Assembly (NCBI RefSeq): GCF_000949385.2
Contig: NZ_JYKO02000001.1
Location: 2,008,620 to 2,072,619, forward strand
Reading direction: 5' to 3'
Length of the DNA stretch: 64,000 nt
DNA from: Pseudomonas sp. LFM046
Lineage (GTDB): Bacteria > Pseudomonadota > Gammaproteobacteria > Pseudomonadales > Pseudomonadaceae
The notes below the pieces were generated by a model. That model ran no database searches and was not told the origin of the DNA. It worked only from the letters and a program-made list of their open reading frames with translations. Of this stretch, positions 37,924 to 47,187 are shown one piece after another (positions within the stretch are counted from its first letter, which is position 1; each line of letters starts with the position of its first letter). The translations under genes were made by a program, and so were the position numbers.

Positions 37924-38012
37924 GCGGCACCGGCCGGGCGCCTGAACCGGCCGGGGAGGACCCTCTCGACGATCCGCGCACCTGGCGCTGGCCGAACCGG
38001 GAGAGCTTCTGA
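37920..38012 (+). CDS. Candidate 30-codon small ORF coupled to sthA
   Basis: A TTG overlaps the sthA stop codon (TTGA) and opens a 30-codon frame ending in TGA at 38010-38012, before the shared terminator. Third codon positions are almost all G or C (about 25 of 29), as in real genes of this genome. The product would be hydrophilic and proline/arginine/tryptophan-rich (ending [12 protein letters not shown]). No ribosome-binding site other than coupling is seen. It could equally be a chance frame in GC-rich DNA. Confidence 0.25.
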   Translation: MSGTGRAPEPAGEDPLDDPRTWRWPNRESF

Positions 38013-38023
38013 TCAGGCGACGC

Positions 38024-38065
38024 CCAGAAGAAAGAACCGGCCCTTGTGGCCGGTTTTTCTTCTGG
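38024..38065. terminator. Bidirectional terminator (sthA / glycerophosphodiesterase operon)
   Basis: A long stem of 18 pairs with one bulged base: CCAGAAGAAAGAACCGGCC (38024-38042) against 38048-38065, 5-nt loop. A-rich on the left and T-rich on the right, so it works on both strands. Confidence 0.88.
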
Positions 38066-38072
38066 GGTCGTA

Positions 38073-38101
38073 GGCGGAAATCCATGCGCTGGATTTCCGC
38101 C
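38073..38101. repeat. REP-like 12-bp inverted repeat
   Basis: GGCGGAAATCCA and TGGATTTCCGCC are perfect arms around TGCGC, preceded by GTA. It lies between the shared terminator and the phosphodiesterase stop codon. Confidence 0.55.
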
Positions 38102-38114
38102 GCCGGCGCGGGGG

Positions 38115-38837
38115 TCAGCGAAGACCGAGGGTCGTGCTGGCCAGGCCGGGGAAGTCGGTGATGATGCTGTCCACGCCGAAGTCCGCGAGCCGGCGCATCA
38201 GGGCAGGTTCGTTCACCGTCCACACCGAAACGTGCAGGCCTTCCTTCTGCGCCCGAATCAGGCGCTCAGGCGTGCACAGGGTCCAGTTCAGCGCCAGCAG
38301 GTTGCAGCCGTGGTGCTTGGCCACCTTCAGCGGGTCGAGCCACGCGTATTCCGCGACCAGGCCGCGGGAGAGCTTCGGTGCCAGCCGGTTCAGCGCCCGT
38401 AGCACTTCCCGCGAGCTTGAGGTGACGGTCACCTTGTCCACCAGTCCGTGACGCTCGACCAGTTCCTGGATGGCCAGCACGGTGCGCGCAGCCCGTACCC
38501 GCGAGGCGCTCTTCACTTCCAGTTGCCAGTGTTCGAAATTGCAGTGCTCGAACAGGGTGGCCAGGCGCGGAATGGGGCAGGGCTGGTGCCAGCCCGGGCC
38601 GCCCAGGCGGGCGTCATAGCTCACCAATTCTTCCGCATCGTGCTCCGCCACCTTGCCGCGCCGGCCAGTGGTGCGCTTAAGCGTGGAGTCGTGGATCACC
38701 ATCAGCTCACCGTCGCGGGACAGGTGCAGGTCCAGCTCGCAACGCTTCACGTCATGTGACAGGCATTGGCGGAAGCTGGCCAGGGTGTTTTCCGGGCATT
38801 CGCCCTTGGCGCCTCGATGGCCGTAGATCAGGGTCAC
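38115..38837 (-). CDS. Glycerophosphodiester phosphodiesterase
   Basis: 240 residues, GDPD family TIM barrel. Catalytic residues are visible in IYGHRGAKGECPENT (HxxG...EN), CELDLHLSRDGELMVIHD (ExD and HD) and the C-terminal VDSIITDFP. It hydrolyses glycerophosphodiesters to glycerol-3-phosphate and an alcohol; no signal peptide, so probably cytoplasmic as UgpQ. The start is GTG at 38837, 2 bp after the stop of the small exported protein upstream, so the two are translationally linked. Confidence 0.92.
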   Translation of the reverse strand: MTLIYGHRGAKGECPENTLASFRQCLSHDVKRCELDLHLSRDGELMVIHDSTLKRTTGRRGKVAEHDAEELVSYDARLGGPGWHQPCPIPRLATLFEHCNFEHWQLEVKSASRVRAARTVLAIQELVERHGLVDKVTVTSSSREVLRALNRLAPKLSRGLVAEYAWLDPLKVAKHHGCNLLALNWTLCTPERLIRAQKEGLHVSVWTVNEPALMRRLADFGVDSIITDFPGLASTTLGLR

Positions 38838-38839
38838 GT

Positions 38840-39127
38840 TTATTCCCTTGGTGCTCTGGGTTGGTGATGGCGGACGCTGTCGATGACTCGTCCGCTTTCG
38901 AAGTAAACCGAAAATTCGCGATAGTCCCAGCGGCTGATGGGGGGCTTGCCTACTGCCGGGAGTTCTTCATCGGGCAGGCCGAAGCGTTGCAGTACGGTGT
39001 GTTGGCTCTCGCCAAGGGCGGGCAGCGACAGGCTTGCATCGCCCTGTTCGCCGACGGGAATCTCTATGGTTTCAGCGCTGACGGGCAGCGCCAGAAGAAG
39101 GGTCAGCAGAAGGCCGGGGCGCGTCAT
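38840..39127 (-). CDS. Small exported hypothetical protein
   Basis: 95 residues with a signal peptide (RPGLLLTLLLALPVSAE) and a short beta-rich mature part: LGESQHTVLQRFGLPDEELPAVGKPPISRWDYREFSVYFESGRVIDSV. The pattern of a G.P-containing turn, W-Y segment and F-x-V-Y-F-E resembles the small BamE/SmpA-like fold, but this is only a visual impression. It lies between a PilZ gene (9 bp) and the phosphodiesterase (2 bp) in one operon. Function unknown. Confidence 0.75.
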   Translation of the reverse strand: MTRPGLLLTLLLALPVSAETIEIPVGEQGDASLSLPALGESQHTVLQRFGLPDEELPAVGKPPISRWDYREFSVYFESGRVIDSVRHHQPRAPRE

Positions 39128-39136
39128 GCAGGGGTC

Positions 39137-39721
39137 TCAGCTGGCAGGGGAAGAGCGTTCGCGGGCCAGGCGTCGCTGCTGGGCCTGCTTCTGCAAAATG
39201 TGTCGCGCCAGCAACTGGCGCTGGGCGTCGGTCAGGGCTTCGAACTCGGTGCCGATGTCGAACTGGCCATCCTCGCGAAGCTGGGTGTGAATGACCACGG
39301 CACGCAGCAGCAGGCCAAGGGCCTGGGGCATTAGCACCATCTTGATCGCCAGGTGGGTGCCCAGCTCGATGGGGTGAGGGCTGCTGAAGCCGATGCCGCC
39401 TTCGGACAAGATGACCTGGCGTGCCGGACCGATGTCCCGCAGCAGGCTCTGGGCGAGGGCCTGGCCCAGCAGGTCGATGCGCTTGTTGATGACTTTGAGA
39501 TAGCTGGCCAGGGTCCGATCGCGCTCATGGATATGCCGCAGCAGATGCTGGGATTCGAAGTCCATCAGGTGCAGTTCGCTGAGCAGGCTGAACAGCTGGG
39601 AAGCGCTGTCCGCGCCGCTTTCATCAGCTGTTTCGCCCTGTTTCAGCGGGCGAAATTCCAGTGCGATCGTATCTTCGATGCGGTAGTATTCGCGGCGGTC
39701 ATCCGCGTCTCGTGTCGACAT
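39137..39721 (-). CDS. PilZ domain-containing protein
   Basis: 194 residues. The N-terminal REYYRIEDTIALEF and the later SEGGIGFSS motif with surrounding beta strands suggest a PilZ domain split by a helical insert (about 40-100; LFSLLSELHLMDFESQHLLRHIHERDRTL). PilZ domains often bind c-di-GMP; the RxxxR motif here is DRREYYR, so binding is plausible but not certain. The ATG at 39721 is chosen over an upstream start because the homologous region begins there. It heads the operon with the small exported protein and phosphodiesterase, and is divergent from lolCDE. Confidence 0.82.
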   Translation of the reverse strand: MSTRDADDRREYYRIEDTIALEFRPLKQGETADESGADSASQLFSLLSELHLMDFESQHLLRHIHERDRTLASYLKVINKRIDLLGQALAQSLLRDIGPARQVILSEGGIGFSSPHPIELGTHLAIKMVLMPQALGLLLRAVVIHTQLREDGQFDIGTEFEALTDAQRQLLARHILQKQAQQRRLARERSSPAS

Positions 39722-39888
39722 GGCGAACCCATGGCAGCAGTGGTGGTCGAAGAGCTGTTCCGTATTTGCAAGTCCGTTTGCGTCGCCCAGGGCGCCGCGA
39801 CAGATCACGAACAGAATTTGAGTGTAAACGCTGCTCGCCAGGCCCCGCCACAAGGACGTCTCTTCTTTCGCCAGCGAACTTCATTTCC

Positions 39889-41139
39889 ATGTTCAGACCG
39901 CTGTCCCTGTACATAGGCGCCCGCTACACGCGCGCCAAGCGTCGCAACTACTTCGTCTCCTTCATTTCCCTGACTTCGATGATCGGCCTCGCCCTGGGCG
40001 TGCTGGTGATGATCGTGGTGCTTTCGGTCATGAACGGTTTCGACCATGAGATGCGCACCCGCGTGTTGGGCATGGTGCCCCATGCCACCGTGGAGTCCGC
40101 CGTGCCCATCAACGACTGGCGCAAGCTGGCCGAAGGCGTGACCCGCCATTCCGAAGTGAAGGCGGTGGCACCCTACACCCAGGTGCAGGGGCTCCTGACG
40201 GCGGACGGCAAGGTGCAGAAGGTGCTGGTCAATGCCGTCGACCCGCAGGAAGAGAGCAAGGTCTCCATCATCGGCGACTTCTTCCGCCAGGGCAGTCTGT
40301 CCGCGTTGAAGCCAGGCGAATTCGGCATCGTCATCGGCGATCGGGCCGCTACCAAGCTGGGCGTCGGCATCGGTGACAAGGTCACCTTCGTTCTGCCGGA
40401 AGTGGCGGTGACCCCGGCCGGGGTCTTCCCGCGCATGAAGCGCTTCACCGTCGTCGGGGTCTTCCACGTCGGGGCGGGTGAACTGGATGGCTATCTGGCC
40501 ATTGCTAACCTGTCCGACGTGGCGCGCCTCAAGCGCTGGCAGCCGGACCAGGTGCAGGGCCTGCGCCTCAAGCTCAATGACCTGTTCCAGGCGCCCAAGG
40601 TGGCCTGGCAGATCGCCGGCGAGCTGAAGGGCGAGGACTTCTACGCCCGTGACTGGACCCGCACCCACGGCAACCTCTACCAGGCGATCAGGCTGGAGAA
40701 AAACATGATCGGCTTGCTGCTGCTGCTGATCGTGGCCGTCGCCGCCTTCAACATCATTTCCACCCTGGTGATGGTGGTGACCGACAAGCGCGGTGACATC
40801 GCCATCCTCCGCACCCTGGGTGCTACCCCCAGGCAGATCATGGGTATCTTCATGGTCCAGGGCACGGTGATCGGCGTCGTCGGCACCTTCATCGGCGGTG
40901 TGTTGGGCATCCTTGCCGCGCTCAACGTGAGTGGCGCCATCGCCCTGCTGGAGCGTCTGCTGGGGCACAAATTCCTCAATGCCGACGTTTACTTCATCGA
41001 TTACCTGCCGTCCCAGTTGATGGCTGAAGACGTGGTGCTGGTCTGTTCGGCCGCGCTGGTCCTGAGTTTCTTCGCCACCCTTTATCCCGCCTGGCGTGCC
41101 GCACGCACCCAGCCAGCAGAGGCTTTGCGCTATGAGTAA
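39889..41139 (+). CDS. lolC: Lipoprotein-releasing ABC transporter permease LolC
   Basis: 416 residues with four transmembrane helices (one N-terminal, three C-terminal) and a large periplasmic domain. [12 protein letters not shown]-type N-terminus and [26 protein letters not shown] are LolC/E signatures. With LolD it extracts outer-membrane lipoproteins from the inner membrane and hands them to LolA. It overlaps lolD by 8 bp (ATGAGTAA). It is closely similar to the third gene of the set; which is C and which E is assigned by gene order. Confidence 0.92.
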   Translation: MFRPLSLYIGARYTRAKRRNYFVSFISLTSMIGLALGVLVMIVVLSVMNGFDHEMRTRVLGMVPHATVESAVPINDWRKLAEGVTRHSEVKAVAPYTQVQGLLTADGKVQKVLVNAVDPQEESKVSIIGDFFRQGSLSALKPGEFGIVIGDRAATKLGVGIGDKVTFVLPEVAVTPAGVFPRMKRFTVVGVFHVGAGELDGYLAIANLSDVARLKRWQPDQVQGLRLKLNDLFQAPKVAWQIAGELKGEDFYARDWTRTHGNLYQAIRLEKNMIGLLLLLIVAVAAFNIISTLVMVVTDKRGDIAILRTLGATPRQIMGIFMVQGTVIGVVGTFIGGVLGILAALNVSGAIALLERLLGHKFLNADVYFIDYLPSQLMAEDVVLVCSAALVLSFFATLYPAWRAARTQPAEALRYE

Positions 41140-41815
41140 CAAGGCAGTCCTGAGTTGCCGCAACCTGGGCAAGAGCTACGACGAGGGCCCGCAGTCCGTC
41201 GAGGTGCTGTCCGGCGTGGAGCTGGAACTGCATCCGGGGGAGCGGGTAGCCATCGTGGGCAGCTCCGGCTCCGGCAAGAGCACCCTGCTGAACATGCTGG
41301 GCGGGCTGGATACCCCGAGCAAGGGGAGCGTCTGGCTGGCCGGCGAGGAGTTGTCCGCCCTCAACGAAACCAACCGTGGCTTGCTGCGCAACCGGGCACT
41401 GGGTTTCGTCTATCAGTTCCACCACCTGCTGCCGGAGTTCACCGCCCTGGAGAACGTCTGCATGCCGCTGCTGATCGGCCGTACCGCCATTGGCGAGGCG
41501 CGTCAGCGAGCCACTGCGCTGTTGGAGCGCGTGGGCCTGGGGCATCGTCTGTCCCACAAGCCGGCGGAGCTGTCCGGTGGTGAGCGTCAGCGCGTGGCCA
41601 TTGCCCGCGCCCTGGTGAACCAGCCGGCGCTGGTGCTGCTGGACGAACCCACTGGCAACCTCGACCAGCACACCGCCCACGGCATCCAGGAGTTGATGCT
41701 GGAGCTCAGCCGCTCGCTGCGGACGGCTTTCCTGGTGGTGACCCACGACCTGCAGCTGGCCCACCAGATGGATCGGGTGCTGCGCCTGGAAGAAGGCCGA
41801 CTGGTGGCTGCCTGA
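41132..41815 (+). CDS. lolD: Lipoprotein-releasing ABC transporter ATPase LolD
   Basis: 227 residues. Walker [18 protein letters not shown]-loop region [18 protein letters not shown], signature [15 protein letters not shown], Walker [13 protein letters not shown] and the switch histidine THD are intact. It is the cytoplasmic ATPase of LolCDE. The ATG at 41132 overlaps the lolC stop, and lolE begins 1 bp after its stop codon. Confidence 0.95.
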   Translation: MSNKAVLSCRNLGKSYDEGPQSVEVLSGVELELHPGERVAIVGSSGSGKSTLLNMLGGLDTPSKGSVWLAGEELSALNETNRGLLRNRALGFVYQFHHLLPEFTALENVCMPLLIGRTAIGEARQRATALLERVGLGHRLSHKPAELSGGERQRVAIARALVNQPALVLLDEPTGNLDQHTAHGIQELMLELSRSLRTAFLVVTHDLQLAHQMDRVLRLEEGRLVAA

Positions 41816-41816
41816 G

Positions 41817-43061
41817 ATGTACAGACCTCTCCCGATCTTCATCGGCACGCGCTATACCCGCGCCAAGCGCCGTAACCATTTCATCTCCTTCATCTCGCTG
41901 ACCTCGATGATCGGCCTCGCCCTGGGCGTGCTGGCCATGATCGTGGTGCTCTCGGTGATGAACGGCTTCCAGAAGGAAATGCGCTCGCGGATCCTCGGCA
42001 TGGTGTCCCACGCCACCCTCAGCGCCGAGCAGCCGCTGGATGACTGGCGCCGCGTGGCCGATGCGGCCATGAAGCACCCTGAAGTGGTGGGGGCGGTGCC
42101 CTTTGCGGAGCTGGAGGGCATGCTCTCTTACCGGGGCACGATGCAGCCGGTGCAGATCAACGGCATTGACCCGAAGGAAGAGACCAAGGTCTCCATCATC
42201 GGCAAGCACATGGTGCAGGGGAAGCTGGAGGACCTGAAACCCAGTGAGTCCGGCATCGTCATCGGCGAGATCACCGCGCGGCGCTTCCGTCTCAACGTCG
42301 GCGACAAGCTGACCCTGATCGTGCCCGAGGTGAGCAGTGCGCCCGGCGGCATCACCCCGCGCATGCAGCGTCTCAATGTGGTGGGTGTGTTCAAAGTGGG
42401 CGCCGAACTGGACAGCTCCCTGGCGCTGATCAACATCGCCGATGCCTCCGCCATCCAGCGCCTGCAGGACGGCCAGGTTCAGAGCGTGCGCCTTGCCCTG
42501 AAGGACCTTTTCCTCGCGCCGGAAGTGTCGAAGCAGATTGTCGCCGAACTGGGGCAGGGCTACCGGGCGGATGACTGGACTCACACCCAGGGCAGCCTGT
42601 TCAGCGCCATGGAAATGGAAAAGACCATGATCGGCCTGCTGCTCCTGCTGATCGTGGCCGTCGCCGCTTTCAACATCATCGCCACGCTGATCATGGTCGT
42701 TGCCGACAAGCGCGCCGATATCGCCATCCTTCGCACCTTGGGCGCTACGCCCAGGCAGATCATGGCGGTGTTCATGGTTCAGGGCAGCGTGATCGGCGTG
42801 ATCGGCACCCTGATCGGCACCGTCCTGGGGATTATCACCGCACTCAACGTCAGCACCTGGATCGCCACCCTGGAGCGCGTCAGCGGCCGGCAGATCTTCA
42901 GTTCCGACGTCTACTTCGTCAGCTACCTGCCGTCTGACCTGCAATTGGGCGACGTGGCTCTGATCTGCACCGCTGCCCTGGTGCTGAGCTTCCTCGCCAC
43001 GCTGTATCCCGCCTGGCGCGCGGCCCAGACCCAGCCGGCCGAAGCCCTGCGCTACGAATGA
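41817..43061 (+). CDS. lolE: Lipoprotein-releasing ABC transporter permease LolE
   Basis: 414 residues, the same topology and signatures as LolC, with many identical stretches in the transmembrane regions (for example [21 protein letters not shown] and [13 protein letters not shown]). The two permeases form the heterodimer with LolD. Last gene of the operon, ended by a 17-bp perfect hairpin shared with the convergent DUF2062 gene. Confidence 0.92.
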   Translation: MYRPLPIFIGTRYTRAKRRNHFISFISLTSMIGLALGVLAMIVVLSVMNGFQKEMRSRILGMVSHATLSAEQPLDDWRRVADAAMKHPEVVGAVPFAELEGMLSYRGTMQPVQINGIDPKEETKVSIIGKHMVQGKLEDLKPSESGIVIGEITARRFRLNVGDKLTLIVPEVSSAPGGITPRMQRLNVVGVFKVGAELDSSLALINIADASAIQRLQDGQVQSVRLALKDLFLAPEVSKQIVAELGQGYRADDWTHTQGSLFSAMEMEKTMIGLLLLLIVAVAAFNIIATLIMVVADKRADIAILRTLGATPRQIMAVFMVQGSVIGVIGTLIGTVLGIITALNVSTWIATLERVSGRQIFSSDVYFVSYLPSDLQLGDVALICTAALVLSFLATLYPAWRAAQTQPAEALRYE

Positions 43062-43073
43062 GGCCCGCCCCGC

Positions 43074-43110
43074 AAACGAAAACGCCGCATCGAATGCGGC
43101 GTTTTCGTTT
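43074..43110. terminator. Bidirectional terminator (lolCDE / DUF2062)
   Basis: A perfect 17-bp stem (43074-43090 with 43094-43110) with a CGA loop; A-rich on the left and T-rich on the right. Its right arm includes the first base of the DUF2062 stop codon. Confidence 0.92.
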
Positions 43111-43637
43111 CAGCGGCTGACGTCCCGTCGGGCCTTCTGGCGCTTGCGCCAACTATGGCCGACCCACCAGCGCCAGTAGAGCATGGTCAGCATGTACGCG
43201 ACCGCGCCAGTCAGGATGCCGCAGACAACGGAGCCTAGGAGAAACGGCTGCCAGAGGGTGGAAAGTTCCTGGGTGATCCACTCCCAGGTCAGTTCATCGG
43301 GTAGGGCGCGCGGAGAAATCTGCATGATCCACGCCCCCATCTTGTAGGTGCAGTAGAAGACCGGGGGCATGGTGATCGGGTTGGTCAGCCAGACCAGGCC
43401 GACGGAGATCGGCAGGTTGGCGCGGACCATGATGGCCAGGCCGGCGGCCAGCAGCATCTGCATGGGAATGGGAATAAAGGCAGCGAACAGGCCCATGGCC
43501 ATGGCGCGGGCGACCGAATGGCGATTGAGGTGCCAAAGGTTGGGGTCGTGGATCAGGGTGCCGAGAAAACGCAGGGACTTGTGATCCCTGATGGTGTCCG
43601 GATTCGGCATGTAGCGTTTGAAGATGCGACGCGGCAT
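43110..43637 (-). CDS. DUF2062 domain-containing membrane protein
   Basis: 175 residues, DUF2062. After a soluble N-terminal segment (DPNLWHLNRHSVARAMAMGLFAAFIPIPMQM) come three or four hydrophobic helices, including the conserved LVWLTNPITMPPVFYCTYKMG. It ends in a strongly basic tail (WRKRQKARRDVSR). Family members are small inner-membrane proteins of unknown function, sometimes next to comEC in Pseudomonas. The ATG at 43637 gives the usual N-terminus. It is divergent from comEC. Confidence 0.85.
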   Translation of the reverse strand: MPRRIFKRYMPNPDTIRDHKSLRFLGTLIHDPNLWHLNRHSVARAMAMGLFAAFIPIPMQMLLAAGLAIMVRANLPISVGLVWLTNPITMPPVFYCTYKMGAWIMQISPRALPDELTWEWITQELSTLWQPFLLGSVVCGILTGAVAYMLTMLYWRWWVGHSWRKRQKARRDVSR

Positions 43638-43804
43638 GGGCGGTCTCTGGCGGACAAAAGCGCCGGGTATTATGCACACTCGAAAATGACACCGCCGGGA
43701 CACTTTGTGTCGGCACATTAACAGGGGACAGCGTAGGCCGGGATGGCCGGCGAATCCTGCAAAACGGATTCGTGGCGGTTCCCGTCCCAGGGAAGGGGAA
43801 CGCA

Positions 43805-46036
43805 ATGCCCATGCTTTCGGGCCTGCTCGCGCTTGCCGCAGGCCTTCTTCTATTGCGCTGGATGCCCGCCTTACCGCCCGTCTGGTGGCTACATCTCCAG
43901 TTGATCCTCGGTTTGCTGCTACTGGTCGGGCGCGCCTGGCGCCTGGGATTCTTCCTGCTCGGACTTGGCTGGGCCTGCCTGAGCGCCCAGTGGGCACTGG
44001 ACGATCGTCTCTCCCCGGAACTGGACGGCCAGGTCCGCTGGCTGGAGGGCAGGGTGGTCGGCCTGCCCGCCGCGGCCGATGGCGTGATCCGCTTCGAGCT
44101 GGAGGACGTGGAATCTTCCCGAGCCACGCTGCCGATGCGCTTGCGCCTGTCCTGGCTCGACGGGCCGCCCGTGCTGGCGGGCGAACGCTGGCGCCTGGCC
44201 GTCAGCCTCAAGCGCCCCCGTGGACTGGTCAATCCTGCCACGTTCGACTATGAGGCTTGGCTGCTGACGCGGCGCATTGGCGGAACGGGATCGGTGAAGG
44301 CGGGGGAAAGGCTGCAAGCATCGGCCGGGCCGGCCGCCTGGCGCGACAGCCTGCGCCAGAGCATCCTCGCGGTAGATGCCCAGGGCCGGGCGGGAGGGCT
44401 GGCTGCGCTGGTGCTGGGGGATGGCTCCGGACTGCAGGACAGCGATTGGCGTCTGCTGCAAGACACCGGTACCACCCACTTGATGGTGATTTCCGGCCAG
44501 CACATCACCCTGTTCGCGGGCGTGCTCTATGGCCTGGTGGCCGGACTGGCGCGCCTCGGCCTCTGGCCCCAACGTCTCCCCTGGCTGCCCTGGGCATGCG
44601 CCATGGCCTTCTCGGGCGGCTTGGGGTACGGAATCCTGGCGGGATTCGATGTGCCAGTCCAGCGCGCCTGCGTGATGCTCGCCGTGGTCCTGCTCTGGCG
44701 CCTGCGCTTCCGTCACCTGGGAGTGCTGACGCCGTTGCTCATCGCGCTCTGCGCGGTACTGCTGGCCGAGCCGCTGGTGGTGTTGCAGCCAGGCTTCTGG
44801 CTGTCGTTCGGCTCGGTCGTGTTGCTGGTGCTGGCATTCGCCGGTCGCCTGGGTGCCTGGCGATGGTGGCGAACCTGGTGGCGCGCCCAGTGGGTCATGG
44901 GGCTGGGCTTGGTACCGCTGCTGCTGGCGCTGGCCTTGCCCATCAGTCTGAGCGGTCCGTTGGCCAACCTGCTGGCGGTGCCCTGGATCAGTCTGGTGGT
45001 GCTGCCGTCGGCCTTGCTGGGAACCTTCCTGCTGCCGGTTCCCCTGGTGGGCGAGGGTTTGCTCTGGCTGGCCGGTGGGGCTTTGGGGCTGTTGTTCCAG
45101 GTCCTGGATTGGACTGCACAGCAGGTACCGGCCTGGATTCCGGCCCAGGTCCCGCTTTGGGCATGGCTGCTGAGTGCATTGGGCGTGCTCCTGCTGATCG
45201 CTCCCGCCGGCTTGCCCCTGCGCGCCCTCGGTTTTGCGCTGCTGTTGCCCATATTGTTCCCGCCCCTCGATCGCCCGGTACCTGGCCAGGCGGAAGTTCG
45301 CGTGCTGGACGTGGGGCAGGGCCTCTCGGTGCTGGTGCGTACGCGGAACCATGCATTGCTTTATGACGCGGGTCCGCGTCGGGGCGATTTCGATATCGGG
45401 GCGCGGGTGGTAGTGCCAACCCTGCGCGGATTGGGCGTGTCCCGACTCGATCTGATGCTGCTCAGCCATGCCGACAACGACCACGCCGGTGGAGCCCAGG
45501 CCGTCACAAAGGCGCTGGCGGTGGATCGCGTGCTCAGCGGCGAACCGGGCCGTCTGCCTGCCGAGTTGGCGGCGGAGCTGTGCTCGGCAGGGGAATCCTG
45601 GAACTGGGATGGCGTGGACTTTCTGGTCTGGCACCCGGCCCAGGCCGGAGACGGCAATGACAGTTCCTGCGTGTTGTCCGTCGAGGCAGGCGGTGAACGC
45701 ATCCTCCTGTCCGGCGACCTGGGCGCGCGTGGCGAAGCCGCCTGGGTGGCCAGCGGCCAGCCCCTGTCCGCGCGCTGGCTGGTGGCGGGCCATCACGGCA
45801 GCCGAACCTCCTCGGCGAGCTTCTTTTTGCGTGCTGTGGCGCCGCAGAAGGTGGTGATTTCCCGAGGGCACCTGAATTCCTATGGGCACCCGCATCCGCT
45901 GGTCGTTTCGCGTCTCCAGGCGCTGCCAGCCGACATCCACGATACGGCGGAGGAGGGCGCCCTGCTGTTGCGCCTGGGGGCCCACGGTGAGCTGGAAGCC
46001 GAGCGAGAAAAGTCCGTGTTCTGGAGGGAAAAATGA
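43805..46036 (+). CDS. comEC: DNA internalisation-related competence protein ComEC/Rec2
   Basis: 743 residues. Hydrophobic N-terminal region with an OB-like soluble domain (about 60-165), a polytopic competence domain with LMVISGQHITLFAG, and a C-terminal metallo-beta-lactamase-like domain with VLDVGQGLSVLV and LSHADNDHAGG. ComEC forms the inner-membrane channel that takes single-stranded DNA into the cytoplasm, so the organism has part of a natural-transformation apparatus. The ATG at 43805 is preferred because AGGGGAA precedes it. It is followed by exbB after 72 bp, with a TATGCT (46067-46072) that may start a new transcript. Confidence 0.92.
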   Translation: MPMLSGLLALAAGLLLLRWMPALPPVWWLHLQLILGLLLLVGRAWRLGFFLLGLGWACLSAQWALDDRLSPELDGQVRWLEGRVVGLPAAADGVIRFELEDVESSRATLPMRLRLSWLDGPPVLAGERWRLAVSLKRPRGLVNPATFDYEAWLLTRRIGGTGSVKAGERLQASAGPAAWRDSLRQSILAVDAQGRAGGLAALVLGDGSGLQDSDWRLLQDTGTTHLMVISGQHITLFAGVLYGLVAGLARLGLWPQRLPWLPWACAMAFSGGLGYGILAGFDVPVQRACVMLAVVLLWRLRFRHLGVLTPLLIALCAVLLAEPLVVLQPGFWLSFGSVVLLVLAFAGRLGAWRWWRTWWRAQWVMGLGLVPLLLALALPISLSGPLANLLAVPWISLVVLPSALLGTFLLPVPLVGEGLLWLAGGALGLLFQVLDWTAQQVPAWIPAQVPLWAWLLSALGVLLLIAPAGLPLRALGFALLLPILFPPLDRPVPGQAEVRVLDVGQGLSVLVRTRNHALLYDAGPRRGDFDIGARVVVPTLRGLGVSRLDLMLLSHADNDHAGGAQAVTKALAVDRVLSGEPGRLPAELAAELCSAGESWNWDGVDFLVWHPAQAGDGNDSSCVLSVEAGGERILLSGDLGARGEAAWVASGQPLSARWLVAGHHGSRTSSASFFLRAVAPQKVVISRGHLNSYGHPHPLVVSRLQALPADIHDTAEEGALLLRLGAHGELEAEREKSVFWREK

Positions 46037-46108
46037 GAACGGCGCCGGTCGGCGACAGCCTGACCCTATGCTAGAGTGGCGCCAATTTTCCGAAGGGGAT
46101 TTCCTACC

Positions 46109-46744
46109 GTGTGGGAGTTGGTCAAAGCCGGTGGCTGGATGATGCTGCCGATCATTCTGTGTTCCATCGCTGCTACCGCGATCATTGCCGAACGTCTGTG
46201 GACCCTGCGTATCAGCCGGGTATCGCCACCACACCTGCTGGGTCAGGTCTGGCGCCAGATCAAGGACAAACAGCTGAACAGCCAGAAACTCAAGGATCTG
46301 CGCGCTTCCTCTCCCCTGGGTGAAGTGCTGGCCGCTGGCCTGGCCAACTCCAAGCATGGTCGCGAGATCATGAAGGAGTGCATCGAGGAAGCTGCCAGCC
46401 GGGTCATCCACGAACTGGAACGCTACCTCAACGCCCTTGGCACCATTGCCGCCATGGCTCCGCTACTGGGTCTGCTGGGCACCGTGTTCGGCATGATCGA
46501 CATCTTCGGCGGCTTCATGGAAAACGGCATGGCCAACGCACCGGTGCTGGCCGGCGGTATCGCCAAGGCCCTGGTGACCACCGCTGCAGGCCTGATCGTG
46601 GCCATCCCGGCCGTGTTCTTCCATCGCTATCTGCTGCGCCGCGTCGACGAGTTGGTGGTGGCCATGGAGCAGGAGGCGATCAAGCTGGTGGAAGTGGTCC
46701 AGGGTGATCGCGAGGTCGACTTCGCAGAGGAAGCCAAAGCGTGA
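46109..46744 (+). CDS. exbB: ExbB/TolQ-family proton channel subunit
   Basis: 211 residues with three transmembrane helices. The first (GGWMMLPIILCSIAATAIIAERL) follows the N-terminus, and the pore helices contain LNALGTIAAMAPLLGLLGTVFGMIDIF and GGIAKALVTTAAGLIVAIPAVFF. Together with ExbD it converts the proton gradient into mechanical work. The start is GTG at 46109 with AAGGGGA upstream. It overlaps exbD by 4 bp (GTGA). There is no tonB next to it, so it is one of several such pairs expected in Pseudomonas. Confidence 0.92.
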   Translation: MWELVKAGGWMMLPIILCSIAATAIIAERLWTLRISRVSPPHLLGQVWRQIKDKQLNSQKLKDLRASSPLGEVLAAGLANSKHGREIMKECIEEAASRVIHELERYLNALGTIAAMAPLLGLLGTVFGMIDIFGGFMENGMANAPVLAGGIAKALVTTAAGLIVAIPAVFFHRYLLRRVDELVVAMEQEAIKLVEVVQGDREVDFAEEAKA

Positions 46745-47187
46745 AGTTCCGTCGCCGGGCGGGCAATGTCGCCCGCGAAGAGGTGTTCCTCAACCTCACT
46801 TCGCTGATCGATGTGATCTTCGTGCTGCTGCTGTTCTTCGTGGTGACGACGACCTTCAGCAAGCCCAGCCAGCTGAAGATCGAGCTGCCTGAAGCGGTGA
46901 GCGGCACGCCGCCCGAGGAAACCCAGCTCAAGACCCTGGAACTGTCCATCGCCGCCGATGGCCAGTACTCGCTCAATGGCCAGGCCCTGGTGAAGAGCGA
47001 CCTCGCCACCCTGATCGCCGCCATGGGGCGCGAGTCCGAGGGTGACAACAGCCTGCCGCTGGTGATCACTGCCGATGCCCGCACCACCCATCAGTCGGTG
47101 GTCACCGCCATGGACGCTGCCGGCAAGCTCGGTTTCAGCCACCTGCGCATGACCACCATCGAGTCCGAACCGGCCAAGAAGCCCTGA
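46741..47187 (+). CDS. exbD: ExbD/TolR-family biopolymer transport protein
   Basis: 148 residues: a short cytoplasmic N-terminus, one transmembrane helix ([21 protein letters not shown]) with the essential aspartate, and a periplasmic domain (about 45-140). GTG start at 46741 overlapping the exbB stop. It overlaps lpxK by 1 bp, which ties proton-channel and lipid A genes into one operon. Confidence 0.92.
   Translation: MKFRRRAGNVAREEVFLNLTSLIDVIFVLLLFFVVTTTFSKPSQLKIELPEAVSGTPPEETQLKTLELSIAADGQYSLNGQALVKSDLATLIAAMGRESEGDNSLPLVITADARTTHQSVVTAMDAAGKLGFSHLRMTTIESEPAKKP

Noticed and set aside
39661-39888. An extended N-terminus for LolC
   Set aside because: The extra in-frame sequence is Arg-rich and antisense to the PilZ gene; the ATG at 39889 gives the standard LolC start.
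46109-47187. A complete TonB or Tol-Pal system
   Set aside because: Only the ExbB/ExbD-type pair is present; no tonB, tolA, tolB or pal neighbour.
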